A stretch of DNA of 64,000 nucleotides from Rachycentron canadum (lineage: Eukaryota; Chordata; Actinopteri; Carangiformes; Rachycentridae): NCBI GenBank assembly GCA_038496675.1, contig CM076658.1, positions 15,012,229 through 15,076,228 of the forward strand. Reading direction: 5' to 3'. Position numbers and translations under genes: made by a program. Shown one piece after another: positions 40,301-55,300 of this stretch. Within the stretch, counting starts at the first letter, position 1. Every line of letters starts with the position of its first letter. The notes beneath the pieces were generated by a model, which did no database searches, was not told where the DNA came from, and saw nothing but the letters and a program-made list of their open reading frames with translations.

Positions 40301-43300
40301 TCTGAAAGAATTTGGGATTGCTGACCTGACACATAAACTTTAGGCAGAACGCTAATCTTTTAGATCCACGTTCAAGCTTCAAAACAGAAATTGGGTATTT
40401 AGAGGGTAAGGAACTTCTTTGATGTACAGTTTTCTGGTTGAGTAGCTTTTTTTATAACTTCACTGTGCTATAATTCTCAGTCATATGAATGGGAACCATT
40501 ATCTCTCAAATTTCTGATGACAAAAGCAATCCTATGACTAGACTAATTAACCAACAGAGCCATTCATTGAATACAAGGTTTGGCCAATTTAAAGAAGGAA
40601 AATAACTAACTTGAAATTAAAAATGATGGTTCTAAAAATGGAAGCGCTTTTGTTATATCACTGCCACAAGTGTTAAAACATTATTCATTTATGTATAATG
40701 TTCATTAATGAGCCAGTATTTGCATTATTGAGTTGACACCTTTTCACTGTTCATGTGCTCCTTTCCCCTGGGCAGTTCCTTAGTGTTGAACACACACACA
40801 CACACACACAGACACACACACACTGACTCATGCACAGACGTTGCCCTTCAGTGACTTTGAAGACTTTGGGTGAGACTCAAGAGTCACACACCACTCTCCT
40901 TGGCATGGCTCTGCATGTGTGCATCCGTGTGTATATATGTGTGTGTGTCTGCACTTGAGTGAGCCTAGCAGGGGCTGGGAAAGGGCAGGTCTCTCAGCCC
41001 TCACAGGACAGTGCAGGCAGAGATCAAGGAGTCTTCATGTTCATGTTTTTTTTTTTTTTTTTAATTATTTTTTTTATATATATAGTTGTAAGGAGTTGGT
41101 GTGATGAGCTGTAGAAATATCATCAGGTGGTTGGAGAAACCTGTAATCAAGGAAACTGTGACTGCTGTTTGGCAGTAGAACTTCCGATAAGATGAATGAG
41201 CAGCCAGCAGAAGACATGGTTAAGGATATAATAATGTTTTCTTTCAGAAACAAATACTATAGAACTTTTTTTTCCAATTATATTGGAAAATCTGAATTAA
41301 AGCCAGTCTGCTCAGGTCATCACCCAACCCATTTTTTTCCCTATAAATGCCTTTTTTAGGTAAGTTTTCCATAACCTATTCAATGGACTAAGGACAGAAG
41401 GCGTCATATTCTGTATAGTTTGTAAAGCCGCTCGAAGCAAATGTGTGGTTTGTAATATCGGGCTGTATAAATACTATAAACAGCTGCTGCTCACACTTTA
41501 AGCCCGCAGATTTGAGTTTTGTATTTTTAGTTTTTAGTTTTTTTGTATCAGTTTTAATTGCAGATGATGTTCTAGTTTTTGCACATTAAACTGTCCAATT
41601 TCAGCATTACTAACCAGCTCTCTTGACTGAAAAAAAATGCCTCTGAGAAAAGTAAAAGGATCACTTTGAAGCAATAGATAAAGGATAAAGTCCAAGGATT
41701 CAGTCACCAAAACTGCATCAGGACAAATATTTGACAAAACTGAATCGTAGAGGCTATGACAGAGTTCTTAAACTTGCTGTTGAGTGATAGCTCATTAGCA
41801 ATAAAATGTCTGTTTTATAATGATGTGTTCAGAGTCTAGACTTTGGGGAGATAGAAAAGCATTTTGTTTTCTTCACGCACTTCTTCAAAAAGGTCAAACC
41901 TTTAGCTAGAAAGTGCACTGGTAATAGAGCCCTGAATGCACTCGGCAGAACAAGCCGTACCCAGAAAGAGCTGTTCTCATTGAAGTCTTTAAAGGCCATG
42001 CACTGCACACACACTCTGCACATTTTCCTGACTCCTGTCAGCCTTTTTAGGGCAGGATGTATTGCACTTTGGTCATTGATATTATGACATGGAGTCCAGT
42101 TTGACCTCATGTAATTCCTGCATATCTTCACACACAGAGTACCAGACAGTATACATGAAAACACCTGCGTTGGTTTGCAAGGCCATATTGCTGCAGCAAG
42201 TGGAGTTACTGCCAGCATCCTCCAGATAGTACAAGAAGTCAAATTTTCACATTTGATCCGCATATTTAAAACATGCACATTTGACTTCAGCCTTCAGAGA
42301 CATTTGTTATTCTAAGCGTGAAGATAAAAACCAAAATCTCATCATTTCATTTTCAAAAGCCTTTTCCATAGGAGACACTTTGGAGACACACATGCACTGG
42401 TGTAAATCATCAGATTGATGATAGCTGCATCATTTTCACTTGAATACATCAGAGCCACAGTTGATGTTTTTAGTAACACCTGGGCATTTATTCTAGTGAA
42501 AGTCTGCTGAGAAAAAGACCTATTGAATACTGGTGCCCTTCCCAACCATCACACATCTATTAGCAGCACATCTTGTAGCACAATTGTCTTGATTGACTTG
42601 TAAGAAATCCTCCTGCTGATGGAAACTTATGTAGTTTTGAAATAAAAGATGTTTTATGAGCATGATTTAGCCAATCAATTTAGTCCAAGCTGATATAATT
42701 TTGGAGCTCTAGTTATTCACAAAGTTTATCAATTGCATCAGATGGGTCTTTAACACAAAGATAGGAAGCTCCATTTTAACAAAGCGCTCCACAGTCTTCT
42801 CAAATATTTTTCAAAAATCGAAATGTTAATTTGTTTTATTTCAACGTGATGTATTATTCAAATAGATGACTCATATACCTGCACTCTTTATCTGCCCTGC
42901 TTTACTTTCAGGGCTGCCTTTGACAGAGAGGAGAGGGGTGCATGAAAGTGCAGACAGTTGAGTTCCACCTACACCTCCCCCCTTAGAATCTGTTAACCAT
43001 CAGCACGGTTCGCAGACAGTTTTATTTGTTCGCTGAGCGTTTCCTTATTGCTTTATTTTCTATTCTTTTTGATTTTTGAGTTACTCTTTTCTTTGCCCTC
43101 TTTTCTTCTTCCTTCCTTCCATCCAGTTACAAGCCCTTATCACAGTCATCCTGTCTCACATGGGATTCAAAAAGGCACCTGTCAACTCAAGCCCTGTGGG
43201 CTTTGTTTTCCAACCATGTCAGAAACATCTGAAGTTAGTATCTTTTTGATCTTGCTGAATAGCTAAAAAGCTAGCCAGCCTGCCCTCCTCCCTTGTTTGT

Positions 43301-46300
43301 TTCCTTTTCAGCACCCATCCTTCCTCCTTCTCCTTATCCTGCCTGGTCAGTTTACCTATGGTGCAGGAAGCCCAACAGAGGTGGTTTTGTCTTATACGAA
43401 AGGCAAAGCTTTCATCCTCTGCCCACAAAAAAAAAGAAAGAAAAAAAGCACTTGATTTCCGATTTCTCCTGCATCCTTCTGTCAGAATTTTTAAGTATTC
43501 TGATGATTGCTATGGCTGACACTCAAGCATAGCCCCTGGCTTACATGTGGCCAAGACCTCGAAAACGGCGAGGGAGAAGAGAAGGGAAGAGAAGAGAGGA
43601 GAACTCGGCTTAGTTTTGAAATCCACCGACAAGGGGGAAATCACGTCAGACGCAGATGGGATGATAAAAGTTCCAAGTGTATCTGCAGTGCTGTCACTGT
43701 GTTACTTCAACACTCTCATTTTGTCGCTGTAATGCTCTCAGATGTACTAGCCTTTGTAGAACTGAGTGCTGAAGGGGGATAAAAGAGCGAGAGAGAGAGA
43801 GAGAGAGATAAGAGATACAGACACAAGAAGAGAATAGAACAGAGTAGATGTAATGGCCCGAGTCTGTTGGTACTACAGAAGAAACAGACTCAGACACAGA
43901 GAGAACAGCATGCAGATTGTTCACTATGAATGGGGAAGGAGAAAGAAGCATTTTCTCTCTATGACTGAATGCAATCCAAAGTAAATGAAACCTACAATTT
44001 TTACGCTTGTGTCTTTGTCAATCAAGGATGCCTTTTAGTGCATCTTTACAAAGGCTATCCAAACAGCCAACAATGGTTAATGTGCTATGCATGTGTATGG
44101 TTTATGATGAAAGCAGGTGACTGATTAATAATCTGTCAGTTTGGTTTTATAATTGAATTTCAACCAAAAAAAATAAAAAATAAACAGCTGAATAAGCTGG
44201 TAATGTTTTAGATGAGACCCCTTGAATAAACACATAGTTGAATTCTCACCCTCCCTTTTATAAGTCTAACTTAAATAAACAAGTCTGTGTGGCAGCTGCA
44301 GGTGCTTTCTGAGCCCCACCAGTGCTTTCTTTCCTTTTGCACAGCATTCTTATAATGAAGCAGCTTTGCTCGCCCTGCAATAAACCATATTACACTGTAC
44401 TGTACACACATACTCACAAGTACAGACTATTTATACAAACATAGAACATACAGTACTAAACGACCTTTCAGTTCATCCATGAGGGTAATTATTCTGTGAT
44501 TGTTCAGTGCATATTGTTTGTTTTGTAATTTCTTGTTTGTTGACGAGGAATATCTCAGTCCCTCAGCGTGTTTTTGAGCTCTGCACCCATTCCACTGTCT
44601 TGCTGCAATTACTCCTGCCATTGTTTTGGAAAGCCGTCTCACAAAAACACACCTTTTACAGGCCTCCACAAATTAACAGCCGCTCTGTGGAAGTGGAGAC
44701 ACTTGAATCCTCACAAAGTGCATCTGCCTTAGCACATCTAGCATTTGAACATCTTTTAGGTCCAGATCATTTTGGGCATAGGGTTTATTCTCTGCACACA
44801 GAGTTATTTAAACATTCTAAACTAACTGCATTCAACGCTGATGCAATACATTGCTGTTTGTAATGCTCTCTGTTTTTGTGTATCTTTGTATTGAGCAGCC
44901 AGGGAGCACATGTTGTGTGACCCATTGTGCTCAGACGCGGGATGTTGGGGTCCTGGCCCAGACCAGTGCCTCTCCTGCAGATACTTCAGCCGTGGACGAA
45001 CCTGCGTGGACACCTGCAACCTTTATGAAGGGTGAGTTACGCAAGTGCATGCACTGTGAAGTCTGTTGTACACAGGTACTTCCTCTGACATGCACATAAA
45101 ATAATAAATGAAATTTGCAATGACATCAGATTTCCTTCATGTAAACGAAGCCCCCGTTTCATACATGTAATACAGCTCCAGGATTCAAGATTTAATTGAA
45201 ATGTTTAATAGTGAACACGAACCGCCTTAAGAGAAGACAACAAAATGTTAAAAAAATTATTTTATTGGATAAAACATGAACCTTCATAGAGGAATAGCAA
45301 TATTAATTGCGTGGTGCAAGGTGCAGGAGACAAAACAGGCCAATTTCATCCATATTATTTTGCTAAGAGTTAGGAAGCACTAGCATTAGAGTATATATAT
45401 ATATAAGGTCACTGACAAACAACCACCAATGGCATTATTTTAAAAAAAAAGTAGATTAGTTAAAGTAGTTAAGTAAGCTTGTCACTGAGATGGTCAAGCT
45501 GTTTTGACAAAAGCTTCCAGTCTGTTACAATGCGTACAGGGCCCCAACAATAGATGTTTTAGATTTAGATGCAACTCACTTTTCATGGAACACTTCAGCC
45601 TCTGCATTGGATGTATTCAATATGTTCACGACTGTGAATTGAGTTGCACACAAACATATCATAGTCAAAGACCCAAGCACAGACCTTGGAGACGTAGGCA
45701 ACAAAAGTCTCTGTGGTAACCAACAAGTGTCTTTTTTCAAGTGTAATACCATATGTAGTTAGGGAAAACATATACTTAAAACCCAGCAAACACGACAGCA
45801 AAAGGAGAAGCAGCACTGTGCAAATGCCAAGAGGCACTTAGAATTGTTCAGAGACATCTATTAAAACAGGACGCGATTTCACTAAATCCTGCTCATATTT
45901 AGAGTGCACTATATACAGTGATTAAGGTGTTTCTGATTGCTCTTTGTTTATGGGAATGATGTTCTGTTTATTTCACTGAGCCCTTAGAAGCCTGAACCAG
46001 TACAGGGAAACATCCTGAGGTTGTGGTTCATTCTTCCATTGCTGATGTAGATCATACTTTTTGATCTGTGTGTTTGATTTAGCGCTGAGTATGAGGAGCA
46101 AGACAAGAGATGATGTTCAGAGGAATGCAGCGCACTAAACGCTATCATATTACATTACAGTGCCCACCGCTTTTACACATCTTTCATTTTCATTTCTTTT
46201 GCGCAAACACATATGTTTGGCACTGACCAATTCATTAAAAGATGGAATATATTTATACTCAATATCATGGCTTTTCATTTTGTTTATGGCAATTGAGGTT

Positions 46301-49300
46301 AAACACGGGACATGTTTCATATTCCAAGTAAATTAGTTTTCACCCAGATTGCATGATCCAATACATCAAAAAAAAAAAAGAAAGATAACAGAGATTTCAC
46401 CCATTTTTTCAATATAAAAAAAATCAATCCTGATAAATGACAGATAAATTACTCTTTAAACAAATTATATTATATTTTGGTAATTGGTATGATAATTGTA
46501 TTAAAAATATGAAAGCATATGAATGGGGATAATAGAAAATATACAGAATATTGGTTGTGCCAGTGGCTCCACAGAGTCCTGATGGAGAAGGAAATCCTCC
46601 TGCTTTTCAAGTAATCAATTATCTATTATAATTTTTTTTCATACTGTAACATGCAGGCTTGGAGTGGAAATGAAATATTTGACAGAGACCCTGGCGATAA
46701 GTTTCAGGAGGGTGAGGCAGTAGTAAAATCTGCTCCACGGATGAAATTGTGGGAAAAATATTAATCCAACACAAATCATCAGATTTTGGTTGAGGATAGC
46801 TGAGGGAGGAAGCAATAATGTCTGGTGTTGTGTTTACTGCTTTTATGTCCACTCCCAATTCTAATGTCAACCTCTTTATAGATACTAACTTATACAGAGG
46901 AGAGTGTAGAAAAGAACTATAGTTCAATCAGCAGAATTTATTTGTCTGTTGGATACTACATGTTACTTGGTAAGTGTGACACGGGCCATATATTGTGGTG
47001 TATCCAATGAGTTTTGTTGGTTCGGTCCAATTCACAAGGCTGAATTTTATACCCACCCCGTTGCTGGGAAGACCTGCTGCACAACCCGCTTATCAAAAGT
47101 TAAATTTCAGTTCAAGAACAGCCTGGGGCCTTTTTGTTACGGCTTTTTAATTCAGCAGTATTTTTTCTGTTTACTATGAATGATATAAAGAGCCAGAGGG
47201 CGTAAAGAACAATTTAAGATGTGGTGGTAACTCCTGGTTTAAAAGGCACCCCCGCAGAGTGTCAAAATGATAGGGGTCCCTTGACTTTAAAGGAAGTATA
47301 GCTTGATGCTCTGTACCTGCTCCCCTGGTGAGTTTTATTAATAACATTTTAGATATTTTGCCTTGCAGAACCACTGGAAAGGTGCTTTTAAGTTCAGAGT
47401 CCCGACTTGATTGAAAAATGTCTGGTGGCCACATTGGAAGAGGGGAGGGGAGGACCGCAAAGTGCTGTTAGGGCAGGGGGGCTAGGCGTGTCACTGCGTG
47501 TCACAGTCACTGCTTGCGCACGGGGCCACGCCCTGCCTACCTGTCCACCTGCACGTCAGCACCATCCACATCGTCAGTGTCACCAGCACGACCAAACAGG
47601 TCTTCGCTGAATATACCCTTTTTATATGAAATATTTAATGTCACTGCCCGTGTTCATTTGATCTCTGTATTTATCAGTACAATCAGTTTGTTTTTGGTGC
47701 AGCACCTTCATTCCGGTTTGATTTGGTTTAGCGGTAGAAGTACAGAATATCAACCCTGGCAAAGATTGCATGAAAGTGTGCAGAACTTACTTACTTTGTT
47801 ACGTATGCATGACAAAAACTTTGAGGACGGGGTAGTTGAGGACTGAGTTGAGCATACACTGCTTGTCAAACCACAAGGATCCCTCAAAATTTTGATAATT
47901 CTTGTGTTTAAAATGTAACTGAAATATCAAAGTGTGATTCCAGAAAACTTTTTGTAGGTTAGGAAAATAAGATTCATTTTGTTAATTCAGCTTCACCAAT
48001 ACAAAGGCCAAAAAAAAAAAAAAAAATCTCTACACGACATGCAGTATTTATTGTGTTGTGCATTTACTTTTCTTTCATCTCAGACCTGAGTGTATTGACA
48101 ACTCAGCATGGGTCAGACAGCAGCAAAATGGTGAGGAGCTTGAATTGCCTTGTATCTCAAATGATTTTTGAATGGATGTTGAAAATGTTTACAAAGTAAA
48201 AACAATTTGGAACATTTGGTTATTGTTCAAAACAACAAGCAGGTATTTTTATTTGTTTGTGTCAATATACAGGTTTGGCAATGTAGATTATGTGTAAAAG
48301 CCTTTTGAAATGAAAGCTTATTTTGAATCGCATCCATGTAGTAAAGATTTATTATGCACTGTAAATGTGTTAGTGAAACTTTGTCCTACAACAGAGAGAA
48401 AATACAGAAAACAGAAAAGAGCAGAACATCATGCAGTAGTCTATAAGTCTGGAGCGTCAATGATATCTTCCAGCAGCACTGCAGCCTTTATTATTTCAAC
48501 CAGCACACGCCCAGACAAAAGCTTACCTCCCTTGCCTCCTGGAAGGTTTTCTGAAGGCCAGATGAAGCATAATTAATACTAATTTGATTTAGATCCCACT
48601 GGGCCAACGACATTTTTTTTTTTTTTTTCCCACTGCTGAGATGAGAACGTTCTGTTTTCTTTCAGTGATCAAAAGAGGAGGACCCAAAAGTCTTTCTCCT
48701 TGTGCTGTAGCGACAAAGGCAAAATGCCAACTCAGTCGCACTGTGGTCAAATTTAATGACTTTTGGAGGCCACTCTGGTGTTCTACGACAATAAGGGGAT
48801 TGTAGAAATTGAATAACAAGGCACTTAATTTAATTGATTTTTGAAAACGTTACACCCCTAGCAGGTATTGCACCTTTCAACTGTGTCGACCCCCTGAGTG
48901 ATGCTATCAGTATTACAGTTAGCTAATTAGCGGCAATGCTTGTGGGTGTAAGAGACACGTGTGTGCATGCATGTGTGTGCGTCTTTGTGTGCGTCGTGTG
49001 CATAATGCTATAACAACATATTGACCTCTGTTTCCAAAGTAAACATCGGAAGAAACAAGGCTCATAGCAGACTGATGCAGACAAATCTATCCACTACCAA
49101 CACTTCTTCTATGTTAGCCCCTCCAATCTTCTTTGCTCTGAAAATGCCAATGAGCTCTAGACTTATTCAGACATTACTGATTAATAAAGATTATTCGCAA
49201 ACAAAGCAGTAGGAAATCTCTTTTATGTTGCCCTTGTTAGAAGAGATGACAAGAAGTGTCAATTGAAATTTTGCTTCATTAAAATAATGAAAACATTGAA

Positions 49301-52300
49301 GAAATTTGTAAATTGTGTAAGTACATTCACTGACCTTGTTCAACTCTGCAGACATACAGTATATTCTATACATCATTTCATATATGTATATAGTATTATA
49401 TTATTTCCATACTTGGCAGGAGGTGATGTGGTAAGGAGGTGTTATTCATCGTTTTTTGGTCCTTATAACAACTGGTTTTACGCTGCTCTTAGATTTCCAG
49501 CCACTGACTAAACAGGGCACCGGAATAGGAGGAAACGTCTTTGTTTTCACCAGCCGCATTAATTTGGTTGAATCTTGGTTGAATGCTGACTGGATTTGTT
49601 CATCTCATTTCTCATTGTTTTAGCTCATTCCAACTCGAGCAAAAAAAGCACATCCTACCAGCTTGAACATCATCCACCCAGGCTGAATCTCATATATTCT
49701 AGCTCAGAGATAATCTTTTTTTCTTCCTGTCTTTCGCCCCTGTTTCTCTCTCTCTGCCCCCCCTCCCCTGCCCGCCCCATCTTGATCCCTTCCTCCCTTC
49801 CCCTACCTCTCTCAGGGATATTCGAGAGTATGCCAACGGGTCAGTGTGTGTGGAGTGTGATGCCCAGTGTGAGCGCACTGACGATGACTCTTTGACCTGC
49901 CACGGTCCGGTAAGCTTCTTCCTATAGACAATACAAGTGAGGTGGACTGAAAGTGTTTGTTTTCCTGCCTGTCATCTTCGTGCACACAGCAAAAAGGGCT
50001 GTCTTTTCAGCAGCTTGTTTATGTTCCCTTTTATCTAGTCGTTAAAGAGGAATATCATTCAACGTAAAAAGCAATACACATGGTGGCATTATGGCATCAT
50101 TGAAAGACAAACCGCAGAAGCCACAGAGCCAAGACTAATCTGAGTAATAACGTGACAGTGAAACAGCAAGCATAAAAAGACTGCATTTGTAAATCAAGAT
50201 TTATGTTTTTTCAAGGGTAGGTTTACAATTTTTCAAGTTTGTCTTCCAACAGTAATCAAGAAATCCTATAAAAACCCCGCCACAAAGAGCATCGCTTCAC
50301 TCTCCGCAAACCAAAAAATGATTAGGAGCTGCAGACTTTCCCTGTGGCCATCTTCAGCTATGATTAATTAGTGTATTAGCAGTCAAAGTGTGCCTTTCAG
50401 CTTTGCTATTGATTATGTCTCATGTTCTGTCTCAAAGGCAAAACTGATTGTTTTAGCTCAGATAGGCATTGGTTTGTTAATCCACAAAGTTTATGTATTC
50501 ACTTCATGTGCATTTGTGTGCATAACTATATTTTTATTTATGTGAGCCATCAACCACTTATTAAAGGGGAGATGTTTTTTTTTTTTTTAAGTATCTTGTC
50601 CATAAACTATACTGGTTATCCTTTTGAAGGTCAGGTGGCTAGTGCCAATCCCAGCTCACATCAGGCAAGTCTATTGTTCCGAAGCATAATTCTTGTTTTC
50701 CTCACAAGGAATTTGTGCTCCCAACAAACTTTAGTATTTCACAAACTCTTAGAGAAGCATAGCATCTTGCTGACAGATTGTTTGGTAGCAGCTGTACATT
50801 AGAAAAATGCCACAGTGGAAAAAAAAAAGAAAAAAAAAATCCCTGACCTTCATTTCTGTTTGCCTCTTGTGGACACTACACCCACAGGCACACGAGGCCC
50901 CTGATCCTGCGCTTTCTTTTAAAATGTTATCTTGCTGTTTGATAGAGAGGGATGGTTTGCGACACATGCAAGCCAGAGGGGCCATGCGCTGTCTTTTGCT
51001 GTCTTTTGTGTCCCATCACACCCTGTCAGATAGTTTGCCCAATATAGTTCAGAAGTGTGGAACTTTTTTTTTTTTTTTTGCCAAAACCACTGAAATGTTT
51101 ATCCGAGTCCATGAGCACAGGAAGCAAAAGTATCACATATGTGGTGGTTGGCTTGAGTAAAGTGTGTTTGTTGCTGTTTGAGGGGATTTGTTGGTTTGAC
51201 TATCCTTGCTCTTGACATCACGTGTCGGTGTACTTTGAGGCACTACATTTTTTTTTTTGTTTGTTTTAAATCAAAATAAAAAAAACATGAACAAAAGTGA
51301 TGGATTTCTGAGATAACAAGACCATTAAATTTAAAAAGAATAATTGAATTTTGGTATTTTATTTTCAAATTAAGTTTGGTTTTTTCAGATTTTTTTCTTG
51401 TTGAAGTGAAGAATAAAGAAAGATGAAGTGGCATGGAAGTATAGTTCAATATTTCAAAATAATAGCTAGAGGATAGTATGGCCATTCTATAAAGTGGAAA
51501 ATTATCCAAGCACAGATAGAGAGACAGCTTGTTTATTATTTGTCTATTTCAAAAACCCATTACATTTTGGGGTTAGATCTGAAATATCTATGAATTAGAA
51601 TTTTTTTTTTTTACTTTGAAGCCTGGTGAATATTGACACTAGGTCGATTCAGCCTTGGAAGCTACTAATGCGTAAAATGAGCTTCAATATGTTTAGATAT
51701 GATTTTTTCACTTAATTATTGAATAGATAGCATCAAAGCTGCCTCATGCAAATATGATAATGATCAATAACATATCAAATATCCAATTGGTAGATTGATT
51801 TATTCACTATGTAGGACTAATGTACAGCTAAGCACTGATAAATTTCAGCGCACTGGCTATAGAGAGGGCTTATTCTATGTTATCTGAAGGCCACCGTTGG
51901 AAAGGAAGAATTGACCTCACTGCTTGAAATCAAAACATACACAGTGGCATGTTAATTAGAATACATGCGACAATATTTGAGGATGTCTCAATTTATTTAT
52001 TTATCTATGTATTTATGCATGACTTTTCAGCGACTGCTTCAATATATCCTTTTTTTTTTTTCAACCTCCCAGAAATGATCTTGACATAAAACTAAACTGC
52101 AACAAAAATATGTTTTGAAATAACTGGTATTCCAACCACATTATGTTTTCGGCCCTTGTAATGATGATACGCAGTTAATTTGAAGTCGCAAATACATTGA
52201 TACCGAGTGCATCAGTAAAATGTTCACAGACTACTTATTTGTTTTGTGCCAAAAATATCCAGTCTCACAGTATAGTAATATCCACTTGTTGTGACTACAA

Positions 52301-55300
52301 CTTCATATCACAGAGAATGTGGTCTTCTTTCTTAGTATAGAAAACGTTCATAGTGGCTTCAGGCACACAAGCTTACATTTAATCAAAACCATATTCTTTC
52401 ACAAACCTTAACCAAAGTTCTTTAGTTCCCTAAACCTAACCATAGATCAGACTCTGAATGCAAACCCTGTTCTGGGGGGACAGTTGTTCACCTGCCATCT
52501 ATCCCAGCCTCCTCCTGGTGACTTTGCTGCCGTTAATGAATCATCATCATTCATTCATTCAAAACAAACATTGTCTCTAAATGTAGTCAACAAGCCAGCA
52601 ATTAAGTTCCCTAAAAAATATGATTGCTGTTGCAGTTCAGTACTGAAGCAGAATTTGCAATATGCAGCATTTCAGCCTGTGAGTTTCTATTGCAAATCTA
52701 CCAGGGTAACCTGTTGGACCTTGGATGGACGTCATATGTGCGGCACACAAATGGATTACAGCAATCATGTTATGGCCACAGTGCACTTAGAAATTACATT
52801 ACAGCTTACACAGTGATTTGATAGGCCTATAGGCTTAATGCTCTGTCTGGAGAGAGCTCATACAGGCTATGTCACGGACAGAATAGGTGATGATGCTAAT
52901 CTAGAGCAGTTTCTGTTGCTGATCAGTGACACAATCTCACTTGAGAATTCTGTCTTTACTGATAGACTGGAGTGTGTTTACATCTCAAAACACTATAAAT
53001 CAGTTCGTACTTAAGTCTGGACTTAAATTTTCCGCAAAGGCAAAATTTGTTTAATGCTGAGGCCTACAAAATGTGAGGTAATGTTAAAATACAGAAGAAA
53101 CAGATTGTTACAACTTTTCAATCTCCAACTGTATATCTGAGTTTGACTCCACATGTTTCTCTCTGTCAAGCCTTATTTACTACCTCTCTCTCTTTCTCTG
53201 GCAATATGCTGCTGCAGGTGTGCATATGCCATACATACATGCATGTGGTTCACACATATACTATTTATGACAATATACTGTATATGAGACTTTTTTGATG
53301 CAAAGTAAGATTATTTTGTGGTGTGATAATTTATGACTTTAGTAGATTAGTATGAGTAGTTTGACTGTCAATTATAGTAAAACATTCTGTAAATCCTTCC
53401 TGACGTACCTAATATTTTATGTGGATGTGTGTTAAAAGCCTTGACTATAAGCTCTGACGCCATAAAAAGTCATGGTCAGGCCCCCTGCATTAATTGTGTA
53501 GTTTGTGCATGGGAGGGAGAAGGCACAATTTATATCTACACACATAGATACACATATCCAACAGCATCACGCACAAATGTCAGCGTTAAGCACACGAGCA
53601 GACCAATTTAAATTTACAGCAGGGTACTTTGGTCGCAACACAGTGCATCCCTGTCATTTTTTGGACGCCCCAGTCGCCTGCTGGTCTAAACATTGTTTGT
53701 TTGCTCTGTTTCATTATTTAGCTTGCTGGTGCGAAGGGATTATTGAACACACACATATATGCACGCACATATACACACACACCTACCAATAGCTATGGGT
53801 GGGAAGACACTCATAAAAGTGCCTGGCGCAATACTAAAGCCAGTGAGAGCAGTGAGACTTTCAATTTACATAATTATACTGGAGTGAATGCATGTACACG
53901 CGCACGCGCAGAAGTTAAAAGAACACACGCAGAGGCATTAGTATATACACATTCACACGCACACACATGCATGCAAGCCCATACACAGGCATCACTCATA
54001 CACACTCCCCCACTTGCCAAAGCACAGTTAACTGCTCTCAGCATTACCATTTAGCTCTATATCCCATGTTTTGTGATAACACTCTGCGTGTCTATTTGGG
54101 TCTCTGTCTCGCCTTGTCACATACAGTATGCATTGTATACGTTTGCATTTGTGCACACACAATATCGACATCTGTGTGAGTGAAATACGTGGTTGTTGAT
54201 GTGATTTCCAATCCCTGTGTTAGTGTACAGTTTGTGTGTGTTTGTCAATGAGATGTTCTTTCGGCCTGTACATGATACGAGGCCTGTCTGGGAGAGCTCT
54301 TTGCATCTCTTCTTCTCCTCCCCTACCTCCTCCCTCGCCTATATTAGCTCCATAAATCCTGTTCTAGGCGGATTGTTATGGTCATTGTGTGTGCTGTGAG
54401 CGATGGTTATTATCTGCCTGCTCTGCTCACACTGCTTTATGTGTCTCGTCTGCTCTCTCCCTCCTATCCCTCGTTCTCTCTCTCTTTTTCTCTCTCTTAT
54501 TCACACCATATCTCTCTCGCTCTGACTGACTCTCTCCTCTGCTCTGTTATGCTGCATTCACGTCCACTCTCTCTCCTTCACTTCCCCTTATTACTCGACA
54601 GTACTTATTTTTTCACTTTTCTTGTCTCTCTTCTCACACTCTCAAGGTCTGTCTTGTGCGTCATGCTATCTCTCTTTTGCTTTCACAGCTGCACAGATGC
54701 AAGTGCAACAATTTAATCTATAAAGCTGCGCTAGGCAAGTCGATCATGTAGAAATATACCCATCAATCAGTCTATTTTACAAACTGAGGCTACAGCAGAC
54801 ATCCTCTAAATTTGCAACACTGCTGATTTGTCCTTTATGCCTGACTTCATGATGTCAGGTATAGTTATGGTATACTCCCTCCACACAGGAAGTTTGGAGT
54901 CAAACTTGAATACAAACTGTCACCTAAACATCTCTGAGTGAAAGTTGTCCAGAGAAAGCCAGACTCACCAGTAAAGACTGAACAAAAAGACATGTTTTCT
55001 CTCTCCACACCCACCAGTCATGAAGAAGTCAAAGTTTCTGGAAAAGTCTGAATTCTCCTGAATGACACCTTTCACTAGCTGCAAAACTACTAAGTAAAAC
55101 TTTTGTTTTTTGTCAATCCAGATAGTCCTTTAAACTCACGCTTCACATCATTGTCTTCATAATAGTAACAAAATGATAATAGTTGTTCGTTAAATGCCTT
55201 GCAGCTGAACACTTTCTCACTTCCCAAAGGGCCCAGAGCATTGTGTGAAGTGCCTTCATTTCAAGGATGGTCCAAATTGTGTGGAAAAGTGTCCCGATGG

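Noticed and set aside
41829..42278. 149-codon minus-strand ORF in intron 12
   Set aside because: Long for chance, but the protein has no recognisable motif, and no start context, poly-A signal or neighbouring exon supports it.
43219..43428. Minus-strand 69-codon ORF upstream of exon 13
   Set aside because: No homology recognised and low-complexity lysine/glutamate part from the CT-rich + strand.
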